Shown here in pieces: positions 32,642-40,463 of a DNA stretch of 55,538 nt. The stretch comes from Bacteroidales bacterium. GTDB taxonomy: Bacteria; Bacteroidota; Bacteroidia; Bacteroidales; UBA7960. Every line of letters begins with the position of its first letter. Positions within the stretch are counted from its first letter, which is position 1. The DNA is taken from NCBI GenBank assembly GCA_003559735.1, contig PWKN01000282.1:1-55538 (forward strand), given 5' to 3'. The translations under genes were made by a program, and so were the position numbers. The notes beneath the pieces were generated by a model. It saw only the letters and a program-made list of their open reading frames with translations. It had not been told where the DNA came from and did not search any database.

Positions 32642-33109
32642 ATGACAAGAATTGAAGAACTTGTAAAGGAGCAGGCCGATAAGCATGGCCGTCAGCGCAC
32701 AAGTCTGATGCCCATACTTCAGGCTGTGGTGGGTTCGGAGCATTATCTTTCGGAGGATGCCCTGGTGGCTATTGCCCGGGAACTCGATCTCAGCAGTGCT
32801 GATGTGTTTGGCACAGCGACTTTTTATACGTTTTTGGATACCGTACCACGGGGAAAGTATGTAATACGTGTTTGCAAGACCATTACCTGCCATATGAAGG
32901 GCAAGGACGAAGTTATTGGTGCATTGGAAGACATGTTGAAGGTGAAGCTGGGAGGAACTACTACTGATGGGAAGTTCAGCTTGCTCCAGGCCAATTGCCT
33001 GGGATGGTGCCATAAAGGTCCGGTAATGTTGGTCAATGATGAAGTTTATCCGGAGATTTCTGCTGAGAAGGCAGTTGAAATTATTGGCGGATATCTTAAA
33101 AAGGGTTGA
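32642..33109 (+). CDS. hydC: [FeFe] hydrogenase subunit HydC (NuoE-like 2Fe-2S), first cluster
   Basis: 155 residues. The thioredoxin-like [2Fe-2S] ligands are CKTITC near residue 79 and CLGWC near 120. DVFGTATFYTFLDTVPRGKYVIRVC is the typical NuoE/HydC region. It pairs with the NuoF-like HydB, 52 bp downstream, in trimeric NAD-linked, often electron-bifurcating, hydrogenases. Confidence 0.93.
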   Translation: MTRIEELVKEQADKHGRQRTSLMPILQAVVGSEHYLSEDALVAIARELDLSSADVFGTATFYTFLDTVPRGKYVIRVCKTITCHMKGKDEVIGALEDMLKVKLGGTTTDGKFSLLQANCLGWCHKGPVMLVNDEVYPEISAEKAVEIIGGYLKKG

Positions 33110-33161
33110 GTTGATTGTTGAACCGGTAATGAACAATTGAAAAAAGAAAAAACAGATAATT

Positions 33162-34319
33162 ATGGAAAACAAAATGAAAAAGGTTGACCTTATATTTGAC
33201 CAGGTTGATCATTTGGCCATATTAGACAAATCGCTGCAAAGGACCCAGGATGAGATCATTCTCGACGTGATCGAATCCGGGCTTCGTGGCAGGGGCGGTG
33301 CAGGTTTCCCTACAGGGTTAAAATGGAAGTTTGCAAAGAACGAGGAGGCGGATCAGAAATATGTCATTTGCAATGCTGACGAGGGCGAACCCGGAACATT
33401 CAAAGACAGGGAGATCCTGACACAGGTACCCGACAAAGTGCTGGCGGGAATGGCATTGTGTGGTTATTGTATTGGCGCCACAGAGGGGTATATTTACCTG
33501 CGTGCGGAGTATAATTTCCTGTTGCCTATGTTGCATAAGGCAATTGATAAGTTCCACAAGGAGCTTAAAAAGCGCGATTTTGATTTTAGCATTCGCATTT
33601 GTTCGGGCAGTGGTGCTTATGTTTGTGGTGAAGAAACTGCCCTGATGGAGTCGATGGAAGGCAAGCGCGGTGAGCCCCGCAACAAGCCACCTTTCCCGAC
33701 ATCTTCAGGATACCTTGGAAAACCCACATCAGTGAATAATGTTGAGACATTGGTGTTTGCATTGATGATCGCCCAGGAGGGCCCGACACAGTTCAAGGAA
33801 ATGGGCACATTTGATTCGCGCGGATCAAAGGTGTTTTCTGTTTCAGGTGATACGCCAACACCAGGCATTTTTGAGTTGGAGCTTGGGATGACCCTCGAGC
33901 AGTTTGTAAATGAATTTGGTGATGGTGACACCAAAGCGGTGCAGGTTGGGGGAGCTTCAGGATTTTGTGTGGCACGGAAGGACTTCAAGAACACATTGAT
34001 CGGTTTTGAGGGCATTCCCACCGGTGGTTCGATGATGTTGTTCAACAGCAGTCGTTCGATGTACAATATTTTAAATGATTATCTTGAATTTATGGAAGAG
34101 GAATCATGCGGACAATGTACACCATGCCGTGTTGGTTGTCAGCAGCTCGTGAAAGGCATTGAGGCAGTGAAGAAAGGGGTAAAACCTCCGGCTTACCTGG
34201 AAGAGCTGCAAAAATTATCCGATACCATGCGCATTGCTTCAAAATGCGGTCTTGGCCAGTCGGTTCCCAATCCGTTTAATTCCATCATCCAAAATTTCCG
34301 GGAAGAGATCATATACTAG
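33162..34319 (+). CDS. hydB: [FeFe] hydrogenase subunit HydB (NuoF-like, short form), first cluster
   Basis: 385 residues (a second ATG at 33174 is possible). The FMN/NADH domain shows GLRGRGGAGFPTGLKWKF near residue 41 and NADEGEPGTFKDRE near 70; the SLBB domain follows, and the [4Fe-4S] site is SCGQCTPCRVG near 313 plus a later Cys. It lacks both the N-terminal 2Fe-2S domain and the C-terminal 2x[4Fe-4S] domain of the second copy at 40464, so it is nearer to complex I NuoF in build. It oxidises NADH or reduces NAD+. Confidence 0.92.
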   Translation: MENKMKKVDLIFDQVDHLAILDKSLQRTQDEIILDVIESGLRGRGGAGFPTGLKWKFAKNEEADQKYVICNADEGEPGTFKDREILTQVPDKVLAGMALCGYCIGATEGYIYLRAEYNFLLPMLHKAIDKFHKELKKRDFDFSIRICSGSGAYVCGEETALMESMEGKRGEPRNKPPFPTSSGYLGKPTSVNNVETLVFALMIAQEGPTQFKEMGTFDSRGSKVFSVSGDTPTPGIFELELGMTLEQFVNEFGDGDTKAVQVGGASGFCVARKDFKNTLIGFEGIPTGGSMMLFNSSRSMYNILNDYLEFMEEESCGQCTPCRVGCQQLVKGIEAVKKGVKPPAYLEELQKLSDTMRIASKCGLGQSVPNPFNSIIQNFREEIIY

Positions 34320-34355
34320 TCCCCGGCCATGTAAAATTAAAACAGGAGACAAATC

Positions 34356-36146
34356 ATGAGTAAATATAAAGTAAACCTGAAAATAAACAATATAGCGGTT
34401 TCTGTAGATGAAGGAACCACCATTCTGGAGGCCGCACGTCAGCTGAACTTTACGATCCCTACATTGTGTCAGCACGATGATCTTTGTGTTGCGGGTAACT
34501 GTCGCGTATGCGTGGTAGAGCAAAAAGGCGCGCGGCTGCTTCCGGCTTCATGTGCAACACCTGTAAGCGAAGGGATGGAAATCCAGACAAACAGTCTGAA
34601 GGTGCGCCAGGCGCGGAAACATATTGTGGAACTTCTGTTGGCAGAGCACAATGCCGACTGTACCAAATGTTTCAAGAGCGGGTACTGCGAATTGCAGGAC
34701 ATATCGAATGACTATCGCATAGGCGACCATATTTTTCTGGATCTGGTAAAAGAGAAAGACAAGGAACGCGATATCAGTAGTCCGTCGATTGAAAAAGACG
34801 ACAGCAAATGCATCCGTTGTCAGCGTTGTGTGCGCACATGCGACAGCATGCAGTATGTCAGTGCGCTGGCAGTTACACACAAAGGGAACAACATGCGCAT
34901 CAGCACGTTTATGGACAAGCCCATGAACGATGTGGTCTGCACCAACTGTGGCCAATGCATCAACCGTTGTCCAACAGCCGCCCTTACTGAGCGCAATTAC
35001 ATAGATGAAGTGTTCGATGTGATCTATGATCCGAATAAATTTGTGGTGGTCCAAACCGCACCGGCAACCAGGGTGGCCATTGGTGAAGAATTTGGCATGG
35101 AGCCCGGGTCAAGGGTTACTGGTAAAATGGTGGCTGCTTTGCGCAGACTTGGTTTTGACAAGGTGCTGGATACTGACTTTACAGCCGACCTTACCATCAT
35201 GGAGGAAGGCACTGAGCTGCTCACCCGCCTTAAAGAGGCTTTGGTTGATGGCAAGGAAGTGGCCCTGCCCATGTTGACCAGTTGCTCTCCTGGCTGGATC
35301 AAGTTCCAGGAGCACATGTATCCCGATCTGCTTGACAATTTATCTACCTGTAAGTCGCCCCAGCAAATGTTTGGTCCGCTGGCAAAGACTTACTATGCTG
35401 AAAAGATCAATAAGAATCCCGCCGACATGGTGGTTGTTTCCATTATGCCCTGTACAGCCAAGAAGTTTGAGGCAGAGCGTCCGGAAATGCGTGGCAGCGG
35501 ATATAAGGATGTAGATTATGTGCTGACCACCAGGGAACTGGGACGCATGATCCACCAGGCAGGTATTGAATTTGAAAAGCTTGAGGATGAAAAGTACGAC
35601 AGCATCCTGGGAGAATCTACCGGTGCAGCGGTTATTTTTGGCAGCACAGGCGGGGTGATGGAAGCGGCTTTACGTACAGCCTATGAAATTGTGACAGGGA
35701 AGGAGGTGCCTTTCACCAATATAAACATTAAACCCGTAAGGGGAATGGAGGGCGTCAAGGAAGCTTCGGTGAAGATCAAGGATGCAAAGCCTGAATGGAG
35801 TTTCCTTGAAGGCGTTGACGTCAATGTGGCGATTGCTCACGGACTGGTGAATGCAAAAATACTGATGGATAAGATTAAGTCCGGCGAAGCAAATTATCAT
35901 TTTATTGAGATCATGGCGTGTCCCGGTGGATGTATCGGTGGTGGCGGTCAGCCAATGCCCACGAATATGGAGATCAGGAAGAAACGTGCAGCAGGCATCT
36001 ATGAGGAAGATGAAGCAATGGTTCTCCGTAAGTCACATGAGAACGCTGAAGTGACAGAAATATACAAGTCGTTCCTTCATGAACCACTCGGCCATAAGTC
36101 GCACGACCTATTGCATACCCATTACACACCAAGGAAAAGACAATAG
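34356..36146 (+). CDS. hydA: [FeFe] hydrogenase catalytic subunit HydA, first copy
   Basis: 596 residues. Domains: plant-type [2Fe-2S] (LCVAGNCRVCVVE near 46), His/Cys3 cluster (HNADCTKCFKSGYCELQ near 92), two [4Fe-4S] motifs (CIRCQRCVRTC near 150 and CTNCGQCINRCP near 195), H-cluster domain, and a C-terminal small-subunit-like tail. H-cluster motifs: L1 LTSCSPGW (C310, S311), L2 MPCTAKKFE, L3 MACPGGCIGGGGQP. In the paralogue at 42279, L1 is TSCCPGW, so this copy has Ser where the other has the Cys next to Pro. Such TSCSPGW variants occur in the family as far as I recall. Confidence 0.95.
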   Translation: MSKYKVNLKINNIAVSVDEGTTILEAARQLNFTIPTLCQHDDLCVAGNCRVCVVEQKGARLLPASCATPVSEGMEIQTNSLKVRQARKHIVELLLAEHNADCTKCFKSGYCELQDISNDYRIGDHIFLDLVKEKDKERDISSPSIEKDDSKCIRCQRCVRTCDSMQYVSALAVTHKGNNMRISTFMDKPMNDVVCTNCGQCINRCPTAALTERNYIDEVFDVIYDPNKFVVVQTAPATRVAIGEEFGMEPGSRVTGKMVAALRRLGFDKVLDTDFTADLTIMEEGTELLTRLKEALVDGKEVALPMLTSCSPGWIKFQEHMYPDLLDNLSTCKSPQQMFGPLAKTYYAEKINKNPADMVVVSIMPCTAKKFEAERPEMRGSGYKDVDYVLTTRELGRMIHQAGIEFEKLEDEKYDSILGESTGAAVIFGSTGGVMEAALRTAYEIVTGKEVPFTNINIKPVRGMEGVKEASVKIKDAKPEWSFLEGVDVNVAIAHGLVNAKILMDKIKSGEANYHFIEIMACPGGCIGGGGQPMPTNMEIRKKRAAGIYEEDEAMVLRKSHENAEVTEIYKSFLHEPLGHKSHDLLHTHYTPRKRQ

Positions 36147-36192
36147 CGCCATTTTTGGTAGAATAACAACAGCATAGCACTGAGGGGTTGAT

Positions 36193-36585
36193 TTGGAATT
36201 GCAGCAGCCAGCTGGCTATGTAACCCATATCGACCCTTTTTTATCTGATACTGTTTCTATAGCCGGGGTGCTGCTGATTCCCCGGAAGGTTATTCTTGAA
36301 TGCTGTTTTGCGCCGGACAGTCATACAGCCGGACCGGTGGTCTGCCAATGTCATTGCATGGCGCCGGACAGCCAGATAACCGGACCGGTGGTCTGCCAAT
36401 GTCATTGCAAGGCGCCGGACAGCCAGATAACCGGACCGGTGGTGTGTCAATGTCATTGTAAGGCGCCGGACAGCCAGATAAACGGACCGGTGGTGTGTCA
36501 ATGTCATTGTAAGGCGCCGGACAGCCAGATAAACGGACCGGCGGTCTGCCATTATCATAACAACAACCAGTCATTATCATCATGA
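36193..36585 (+). CDS. Possible Cys/His-rich tandem-repeat protein upstream of rex
   Basis: 130 residues from a TTG start at 36193, with GAGGGG 5 bp upstream. The second half is five copies of a 17-residue unit, APDSQITGPVVCQCHCK, encoded by the 51-bp repeat. The stop overlaps the rex start (ATGA), as in translationally coupled genes. Several differences between repeat units are silent in this frame (GTC/GTG, TGC/TGT twice), which hints at selection on the protein. No family recognised; CxCxC clusters suggest metal binding. The opposite possibility, an untranslated minisatellite in the hydA-rex gap, cannot be excluded. Confidence 0.4.
   Translation: MELQQPAGYVTHIDPFLSDTVSIAGVLLIPRKVILECCFAPDSHTAGPVVCQCHCMAPDSQITGPVVCQCHCKAPDSQITGPVVCQCHCKAPDSQINGPVVCQCHCKAPDSQINGPAVCHYHNNNQSLSS
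36310..36564. repeat. 51-bp tandem repeat, five units
   Basis: Five head-to-tail copies at 36310, 36361, 36412, 36463 and 36514, each starting GCGCCGGACAG and containing CGGACCGGTGG. Units 3 and 4 differ at one base; units 1 and 5 are the most diverged. The period is a multiple of three, so several frames stay open. No unique spacers, hence not CRISPR. Confidence 0.9.
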
Positions 36586-37226
36586 AGGTACGAAGCAACA
36601 ACACTGCACATAATGTCCCGCTCCCCACGCTCAGGCGGTTGCCAGGCTACCTTAGTTTTTTTAAGGCATTAAAAATCAATGGGGTGGAACATGTTTCCAG
36701 TAGCCGTATCGCCGCCACATTTAAGATGGACCCTACGCTGATAACCAAGGACCTGTCATATACCGGGGTAAAAGGGCGCACCAAGGTGGGTTACAATGTT
36801 GATCAGCTCATACAGACCATCGTTAATTTTTTGGATTTCAATACCCGTGTGAATGCCTATTTGTTTGGTGTGGGAAACCTGGGCAGGGCGCTGATTAACT
36901 ATGAGGGATTGAATGATTACGGACTTGACATCATTGCGGGTTTTGATGTGGACCCCGGGGTGATCAATGCCACTATTAAGGGTGTAAAGATTTACCCACT
37001 GGATGCTTTTCGCGACCTGTCTCTTCAGACGCCCGCCCGTATTGCCATTGTTACAACACCACCGGTCAGCGCACAGGAAGTTGCAGACCTTGCTGTAGCA
37101 TGGGGGATCAGGGCGATCTGGAATTTTACCCCGCAATCGATAAAAGTCCCAAAAAACATCATACTGGAAAACACATCCATCTATTCAGACCTGGCTGTAA
37201 TCCTGAACAGGTTGAATAACGAATGA
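36582..37226 (+). CDS. rex: Redox-sensing transcriptional repressor Rex
   Basis: 214 residues. An N-terminal winged helix (about 10-80; VSSSRIAATFKMDPTLITKDLSYTG) is followed by a Rossmann NAD(H)-binding domain with AYLFGVGNLGRALINY near residue 88 and FDVDPGVIN. Rex leaves DNA when NADH/NAD+ rises, derepressing fermentative and hydrogenase genes. Its location between two NADH-linked [FeFe] hydrogenase clusters makes both the likely targets. Its ATG overlaps the stop of the repeat ORF. Confidence 0.95.
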   Translation: MKVRSNNTAHNVPLPTLRRLPGYLSFFKALKINGVEHVSSSRIAATFKMDPTLITKDLSYTGVKGRTKVGYNVDQLIQTIVNFLDFNTRVNAYLFGVGNLGRALINYEGLNDYGLDIIAGFDVDPGVINATIKGVKIYPLDAFRDLSLQTPARIAIVTTPPVSAQEVADLAVAWGIRAIWNFTPQSIKVPKNIILENTSIYSDLAVILNRLNNE

Positions 37227-37249
37227 TGTGAAATAAATAACAACATTGC

Positions 37250-37280
37250 TTGTTTAGTATTTTTCAATTGTTTATCTTTG
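37250..37280 (+). promoter_or_regulatory. Promoter of the signalling/second [FeFe] hydrogenase operon
   Basis: TTG at 37250-37252, a 20-bp spacer and TATCTTTG at 37273-37280 match the Bacteroidota -33/-7 consensus very well. It lies 48 bp before the first ATG. Confidence 0.7.
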
Positions 37281-37327
37281 CACCACCAAGTTAAGCTGTT
37301 GTGACCTGGTGAAAAACATTCAGGCAT

Positions 37328-37672
37328 ATGAGGGTCGGAGATATTGTAAATATTCTGGATGCACGGATCGTATGCGGGGGAGACAGGCAGGAATATACCA
37401 TTGACGTAGCCTTTGCATCCGACTTGATGAGCGATGTGCTTACACTGAAGAATGATCACGTGTTGCTGATTACCGGACTGGCCAATATGCAAACGATTCG
37501 GACTGCTGAAATGTCAGATATTCAATGTATTGTGTTTGCAAGGAACAAAAAAGTTACCCGGGAGATGGTTGACCTTGCCATTGAAAATGACATCATCATG
37601 ATCGAATGCCGTTATTCAGTGTTCCGGACATGCGGGTTGCTTTATCAGGCGGGCGTTAAGCCTATTTATTGA
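37328..37672 (+). CDS. DRTGG-like domain protein, first copy
   Basis: 114 residues, soluble. It begins MRVGDIVNILDARIVCGG and continues AFASDLMSDVL, the layout of DRTGG-type domains that are found singly beside HydABC hydrogenases. The domain is named from Ser-kinase/phosphotransacetylase-associated proteins; its ligand is unknown. It is clearly paralogous to the protein at 38212. First gene of a run of regulators leading into the second [FeFe] hydrogenase. Confidence 0.8.
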   Translation: MRVGDIVNILDARIVCGGDRQEYTIDVAFASDLMSDVLTLKNDHVLLITGLANMQTIRTAEMSDIQCIVFARNKKVTREMVDLAIENDIIMIECRYSVFRTCGLLYQAGVKPIY

Positions 37673-37749
37673 TCAATTTGAATAATGGAATGCAGGGAAT
37701 GGTTTGATTGGTAGAATGACAGAATGATTAATGCCGAATTCGAGGTACG

Positions 37750-38160
37750 ATGCATCATGAATACAATATAGTGGGGGGTGATTTTACCAGGGCTGGATAT
37801 GCATCAAGTCAGGTCAAGAAAATATTGCGAAATCTGGATGTTGACACGGCCATAATCAAGCGGACAGTGATCGCTGCTTACGAAGCTGAAGTAAATATCG
37901 TGGCACATGCATATAACGGAATAATAACCCTCGATATAGATGCTGACTCCATCAGGATTGTGCTGGATGATATGGGGCCGGGTATTGAAGACATTGAGCA
38001 GGCCATGCAGGAAGGGTACTCAACGGCAAGTGACAAAGTGAGAGAAATGGGATTTGGTGCTGGAATGGGATTGTCAAACATAAAAAGGAATGCCGATGAA
38101 CTTCGGATCAATAGTGAAGTTGGGAGGGGAACACAGGTGGAAATTGTTATGTACCGGTAG
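37750..38160 (+). CDS. RsbW/RsbT-like ATP-binding (HATPase) protein
   Basis: 136 residues, a single GHKL fold. The N box is EAEVNIVAHAY (compare EAxxNAVxHAY in anti-sigma kinases), G1 is DDMGPGIED, and G2 is GFGAGMGLSNIKRNAD. Such stand-alone proteins act as serine kinases in partner switching. No STAS partner is seen in the window, so the target may be a neighbour such as a DRTGG-like protein; that is inference. Confidence 0.85.
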   Translation: MHHEYNIVGGDFTRAGYASSQVKKILRNLDVDTAIIKRTVIAAYEAEVNIVAHAYNGIITLDIDADSIRIVLDDMGPGIEDIEQAMQEGYSTASDKVREMGFGAGMGLSNIKRNADELRINSEVGRGTQVEIVMYR

Positions 38161-38211
38161 TTTTGTCGTGCTGATGGTCAGGCCGGTTTGTATGATCAAA
38201 CAGATAGAATC

Positions 38212-38544
38212 ATGAAAGTAAAAGATATTGTACATTTGTTAGACCTCACTGTTTATAGTGGCGAACAAGGGTTGGACCGGGAGGTGACCGGGGGTTATGT
38301 GTCTGATCTGCTTAGTGACGTTATGGGACGTGCTGATACCGGACAGCTTTGGGTGACACTACAGACGCATAAAAATGTGATGGCCATTGCATCACTGAAG
38401 GACCTGTCTGCAGTATTGCTTGTTAATAAGCAAAAGCCAGATGCGAACACAGCAGAGCAAAGCAATGAAGAGGGGATACCCATTCTCGGGACAACCATGG
38501 GTGCTTTTGAGGTTACGGGAAAGCTATATGAACTGATCAGATAG
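38212..38544 (+). CDS. DRTGG-like domain protein, second copy
   Basis: 110 residues from the ATG at 38212 (MKVKDIVHLLDLTV); the track start at 38188 adds eight residues without similarity to the paralogue. VSDLLSDVMG lines up with ASDLMSDVL of the first copy. It ends 3 bp before the PHP gene. Function unknown; presumed ligand-binding or phospho-relay role in the hydrogenase-linked cassette. Confidence 0.8.
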   Translation: MKVKDIVHLLDLTVYSGEQGLDREVTGGYVSDLLSDVMGRADTGQLWVTLQTHKNVMAIASLKDLSAVLLVNKQKPDANTAEQSNEEGIPILGTTMGAFEVTGKLYELIR

Positions 38545-38547
38545 AGT

Positions 38548-39288
38548 ATGAACAGGTACCGCGCTGACTTGCACGTGCATACTGTTTTGTCTCCTTGCGG
38601 CGACCTGGCCATGAGTCCGTCGAAGATTATCGAAGTTGCGGCACACAAAGGAATAGATATTTTGGGGATCACGGACCATAACAGCACCAAACATGGTTCA
38701 CTGGTAAAAAAAATGGCAGAAAAGGAAGGGATCTTTGTATTGCGTGGTGCAGAGGTTACTACCCGCGAAGAGATCCACTGCCTTGCGTTCTTTGAAAGCG
38801 ATGAACAACTGGATGTGTTTCAGAAATACCTTGACACTTTTCTGGGTGACATTTGGAACATACCTGAAAAATTTGGATACCAGGTAGTAGTGGATGAGGA
38901 GGAAGTCATTGTAGAACATGTTGATAAACTGCTGGTGTCGGCCATCCATCAGTCGATCAATGAAGTGGAAAAGCAGGTGCATCAACTTGGCGGACTGTTT
39001 ATTCCGGCGCATATCGACAGGCCGTTTCACAGTCTGATCAGCCAGCTGGGTTTTGTCCCTGAAGATCTGAATGCCGATGCCCTTGAACTGTCAAGGCACA
39101 GCACCAGGGAAGACATTTTAAGGAGGTTTCCCGGACTGAAATCATTTGCTTTTATTCAGAGTTCCGATGCCCATCACCTGGCACAAATGGGCACGCGAAC
39201 CACCATATTTGAGATCGAACGGCCCTGTTTTGAGGAAATACGGATGGCCCTGGCAGGGGAGAAGGGACGAAAGGTGCACCTGGAGTAA
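38548..39288 (+). CDS. PHP-domain metal-dependent phosphoesterase
   Basis: 246 residues. All PHP metal motifs are visible: DLHVHTVLSPC at residue 6, GITDHNSTKHG near 33, GAEVTTREEIHCLAFF near 66, PAHIDRPFHS near 152, and SSDAHHLAQMG near 209. It probably hydrolyses a phosphate ester, possibly a nucleotide or phosphoprotein. Such genes accompany HydABC operons in other anaerobes. It is between the second DRTGG-like gene and the HATPase gene with very short gaps. Confidence 0.9.
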   Translation: MNRYRADLHVHTVLSPCGDLAMSPSKIIEVAAHKGIDILGITDHNSTKHGSLVKKMAEKEGIFVLRGAEVTTREEIHCLAFFESDEQLDVFQKYLDTFLGDIWNIPEKFGYQVVVDEEEVIVEHVDKLLVSAIHQSINEVEKQVHQLGGLFIPAHIDRPFHSLISQLGFVPEDLNADALELSRHSTREDILRRFPGLKSFAFIQSSDAHHLAQMGTRTTIFEIERPCFEEIRMALAGEKGRKVHLE

Positions 39289-39323
39289 AAGGTTTGTGGT
39301 TGCAGGAAATAAACAGCAGAAAT

Positions 39324-39875
39324 ATGAAAGACCTCTCTTTACATATTCTGGACATAGCGCAAAACGCCATTGACGCCGGAGCAAAGAACATATGGATAAC
39401 CGTTGAGGAAGACACAACGAAAAACACCTTTGTGATCCGGATTGAAGATGATGGGTGCGGAATGAGCAGGGAGGTTCTTGAGCAGGTTACCGATCCGTAT
39501 TATACTTCCAGGGTCACACGCAAGGTAGGCCTGGGGATTCCGTTGTTCAAACAAAATGCGGAACAAACGGGCGGTTACCTGAAAATGATGTCTGAGCCAG
39601 GAAAAGGAACCATTGCGGAGGCCGTGTTTGTACATGACCATATTGACAGGCCGGACCTGGGTGACATTGCAGGGGTGATGGTACTGCTTATAGGTGGCAA
39701 GCCAGACATTCGTTTCCGTTACCTGCATAAAAAGGACGGGATGCACTATACGGCAGACACCAAAGAGCTGGAGGAAGCACTGGAAGACATGCCTGTCAGT
39801 GATCCGGGCATCCTGAAAGGGATAAAGGAAATGATCATTGAAAACCTTAAAGACATTGGCGTCATCACTTGCTGA
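39324..39875 (+). CDS. GHKL ATPase-domain protein (histidine-kinase-like ATP-binding domain)
   Basis: 183 residues from the ATG at 39324 (MKDLSLHILDIAQNAIDAG); the track start at 39294 precedes a poor context. N box DIAQNAIDAGAKNI, G1 IEDDGCGMS, and a G2-like GLGIPLFKQNAEQTGG are present. There is no phospho-acceptor His domain or sensor, so it is an orphan ATP-binding domain. Overlaps the region upstream of the 2Fe-2S gene. Confidence 0.87.
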   Translation: MKDLSLHILDIAQNAIDAGAKNIWITVEEDTTKNTFVIRIEDDGCGMSREVLEQVTDPYYTSRVTRKVGLGIPLFKQNAEQTGGYLKMMSEPGKGTIAEAVFVHDHIDRPDLGDIAGVMVLLIGGKPDIRFRYLHKKDGMHYTADTKELEEALEDMPVSDPGILKGIKEMIIENLKDIGVITC

Positions 39876-40051
39876 ATGCAGGTATGCTTCAGACCAATGA
39901 CAGCAGAAAAAATGCGTCGTACAAGACAAACCAATTACAATATGTTAAATATCAGGTCATTGTTGCAACTGAACAAAAAATGATTAAAACAAGGGAAACT
40001 CATTCAGATAAAATATGTGTTAATCACAATTCAAACAGGGAGAATAAAATT

Positions 40052-40459
40052 ATGACAAAAATCAAATCATTGGCAGATCTGAGGAAGAAAAAACAAGATC
40101 TTCAGTCAAAGATCGCACTCAGGGAAAAAAGTGACAAGCCCGAAGGCCGGGTATTGGTTAAGGTGGCGATGGCTACCTGTGGTATTGCCTCCGGCTCGAA
40201 GGATGTGATGGAGTATCTGTTGGATGAACTGGACAAGAGGAGCATTGATGCCATTGTTACACAGACCGGGTGCATGGGTTATTGTTATGCCGAACCGACC
40301 ATTGAAGTGAGCCTCCCCGGGAGGGAGCCTGTGGTTTTTGGTTATGTTGACACAAAAAAGGCCGATGAGATCATCGAAAAATATATCAGGAACCAGGAGC
40401 TGGTTGAAGGGATCATCCCGGTGAATTATCAAACAATTGAAAAAGAAAAGGAGGATTAA
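40052..40459 (+). CDS. (2Fe-2S) ferredoxin-domain protein of HydABC operon (TM1420-like)
   Basis: 135 residues from the ATG at 40052 (MTKIKSLADLRKKK); the 61 residues that the track adds upstream look non-coding. Thioredoxin-like [2Fe-2S] fold with ATCGIASGSKD near residue 42 and TGCMGYCYAEP near 73. Only three Cys are present, so one canonical ligand is missing or supplied by another residue. Similar proteins precede HydB in Thermotoga-type operons. It ends 4 bp before the hydB start. Confidence 0.85.
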   Translation: MTKIKSLADLRKKKQDLQSKIALREKSDKPEGRVLVKVAMATCGIASGSKDVMEYLLDELDKRSIDAIVTQTGCMGYCYAEPTIEVSLPGREPVVFGYVDTKKADEIIEKYIRNQELVEGIIPVNYQTIEKEKED

Positions 40460-40463
40460 TACC

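Noticed and set aside
36310-36564. CRISPR array
   Set aside because: Units are contiguous with no unique spacers and no cas genes are present.
36241-36628. Minus-strand ORFs across the 51-bp repeat
   Set aside because: Open only because the period is a multiple of three; unit-to-unit changes alter residues there, and they run against hydA-rex transcription.
40437-40463. Track start of the second HydB at 40437
   Set aside because: Lies inside the preceding gene; the ATG at 40464 has GGAGG upstream and gives the expected N-terminus.
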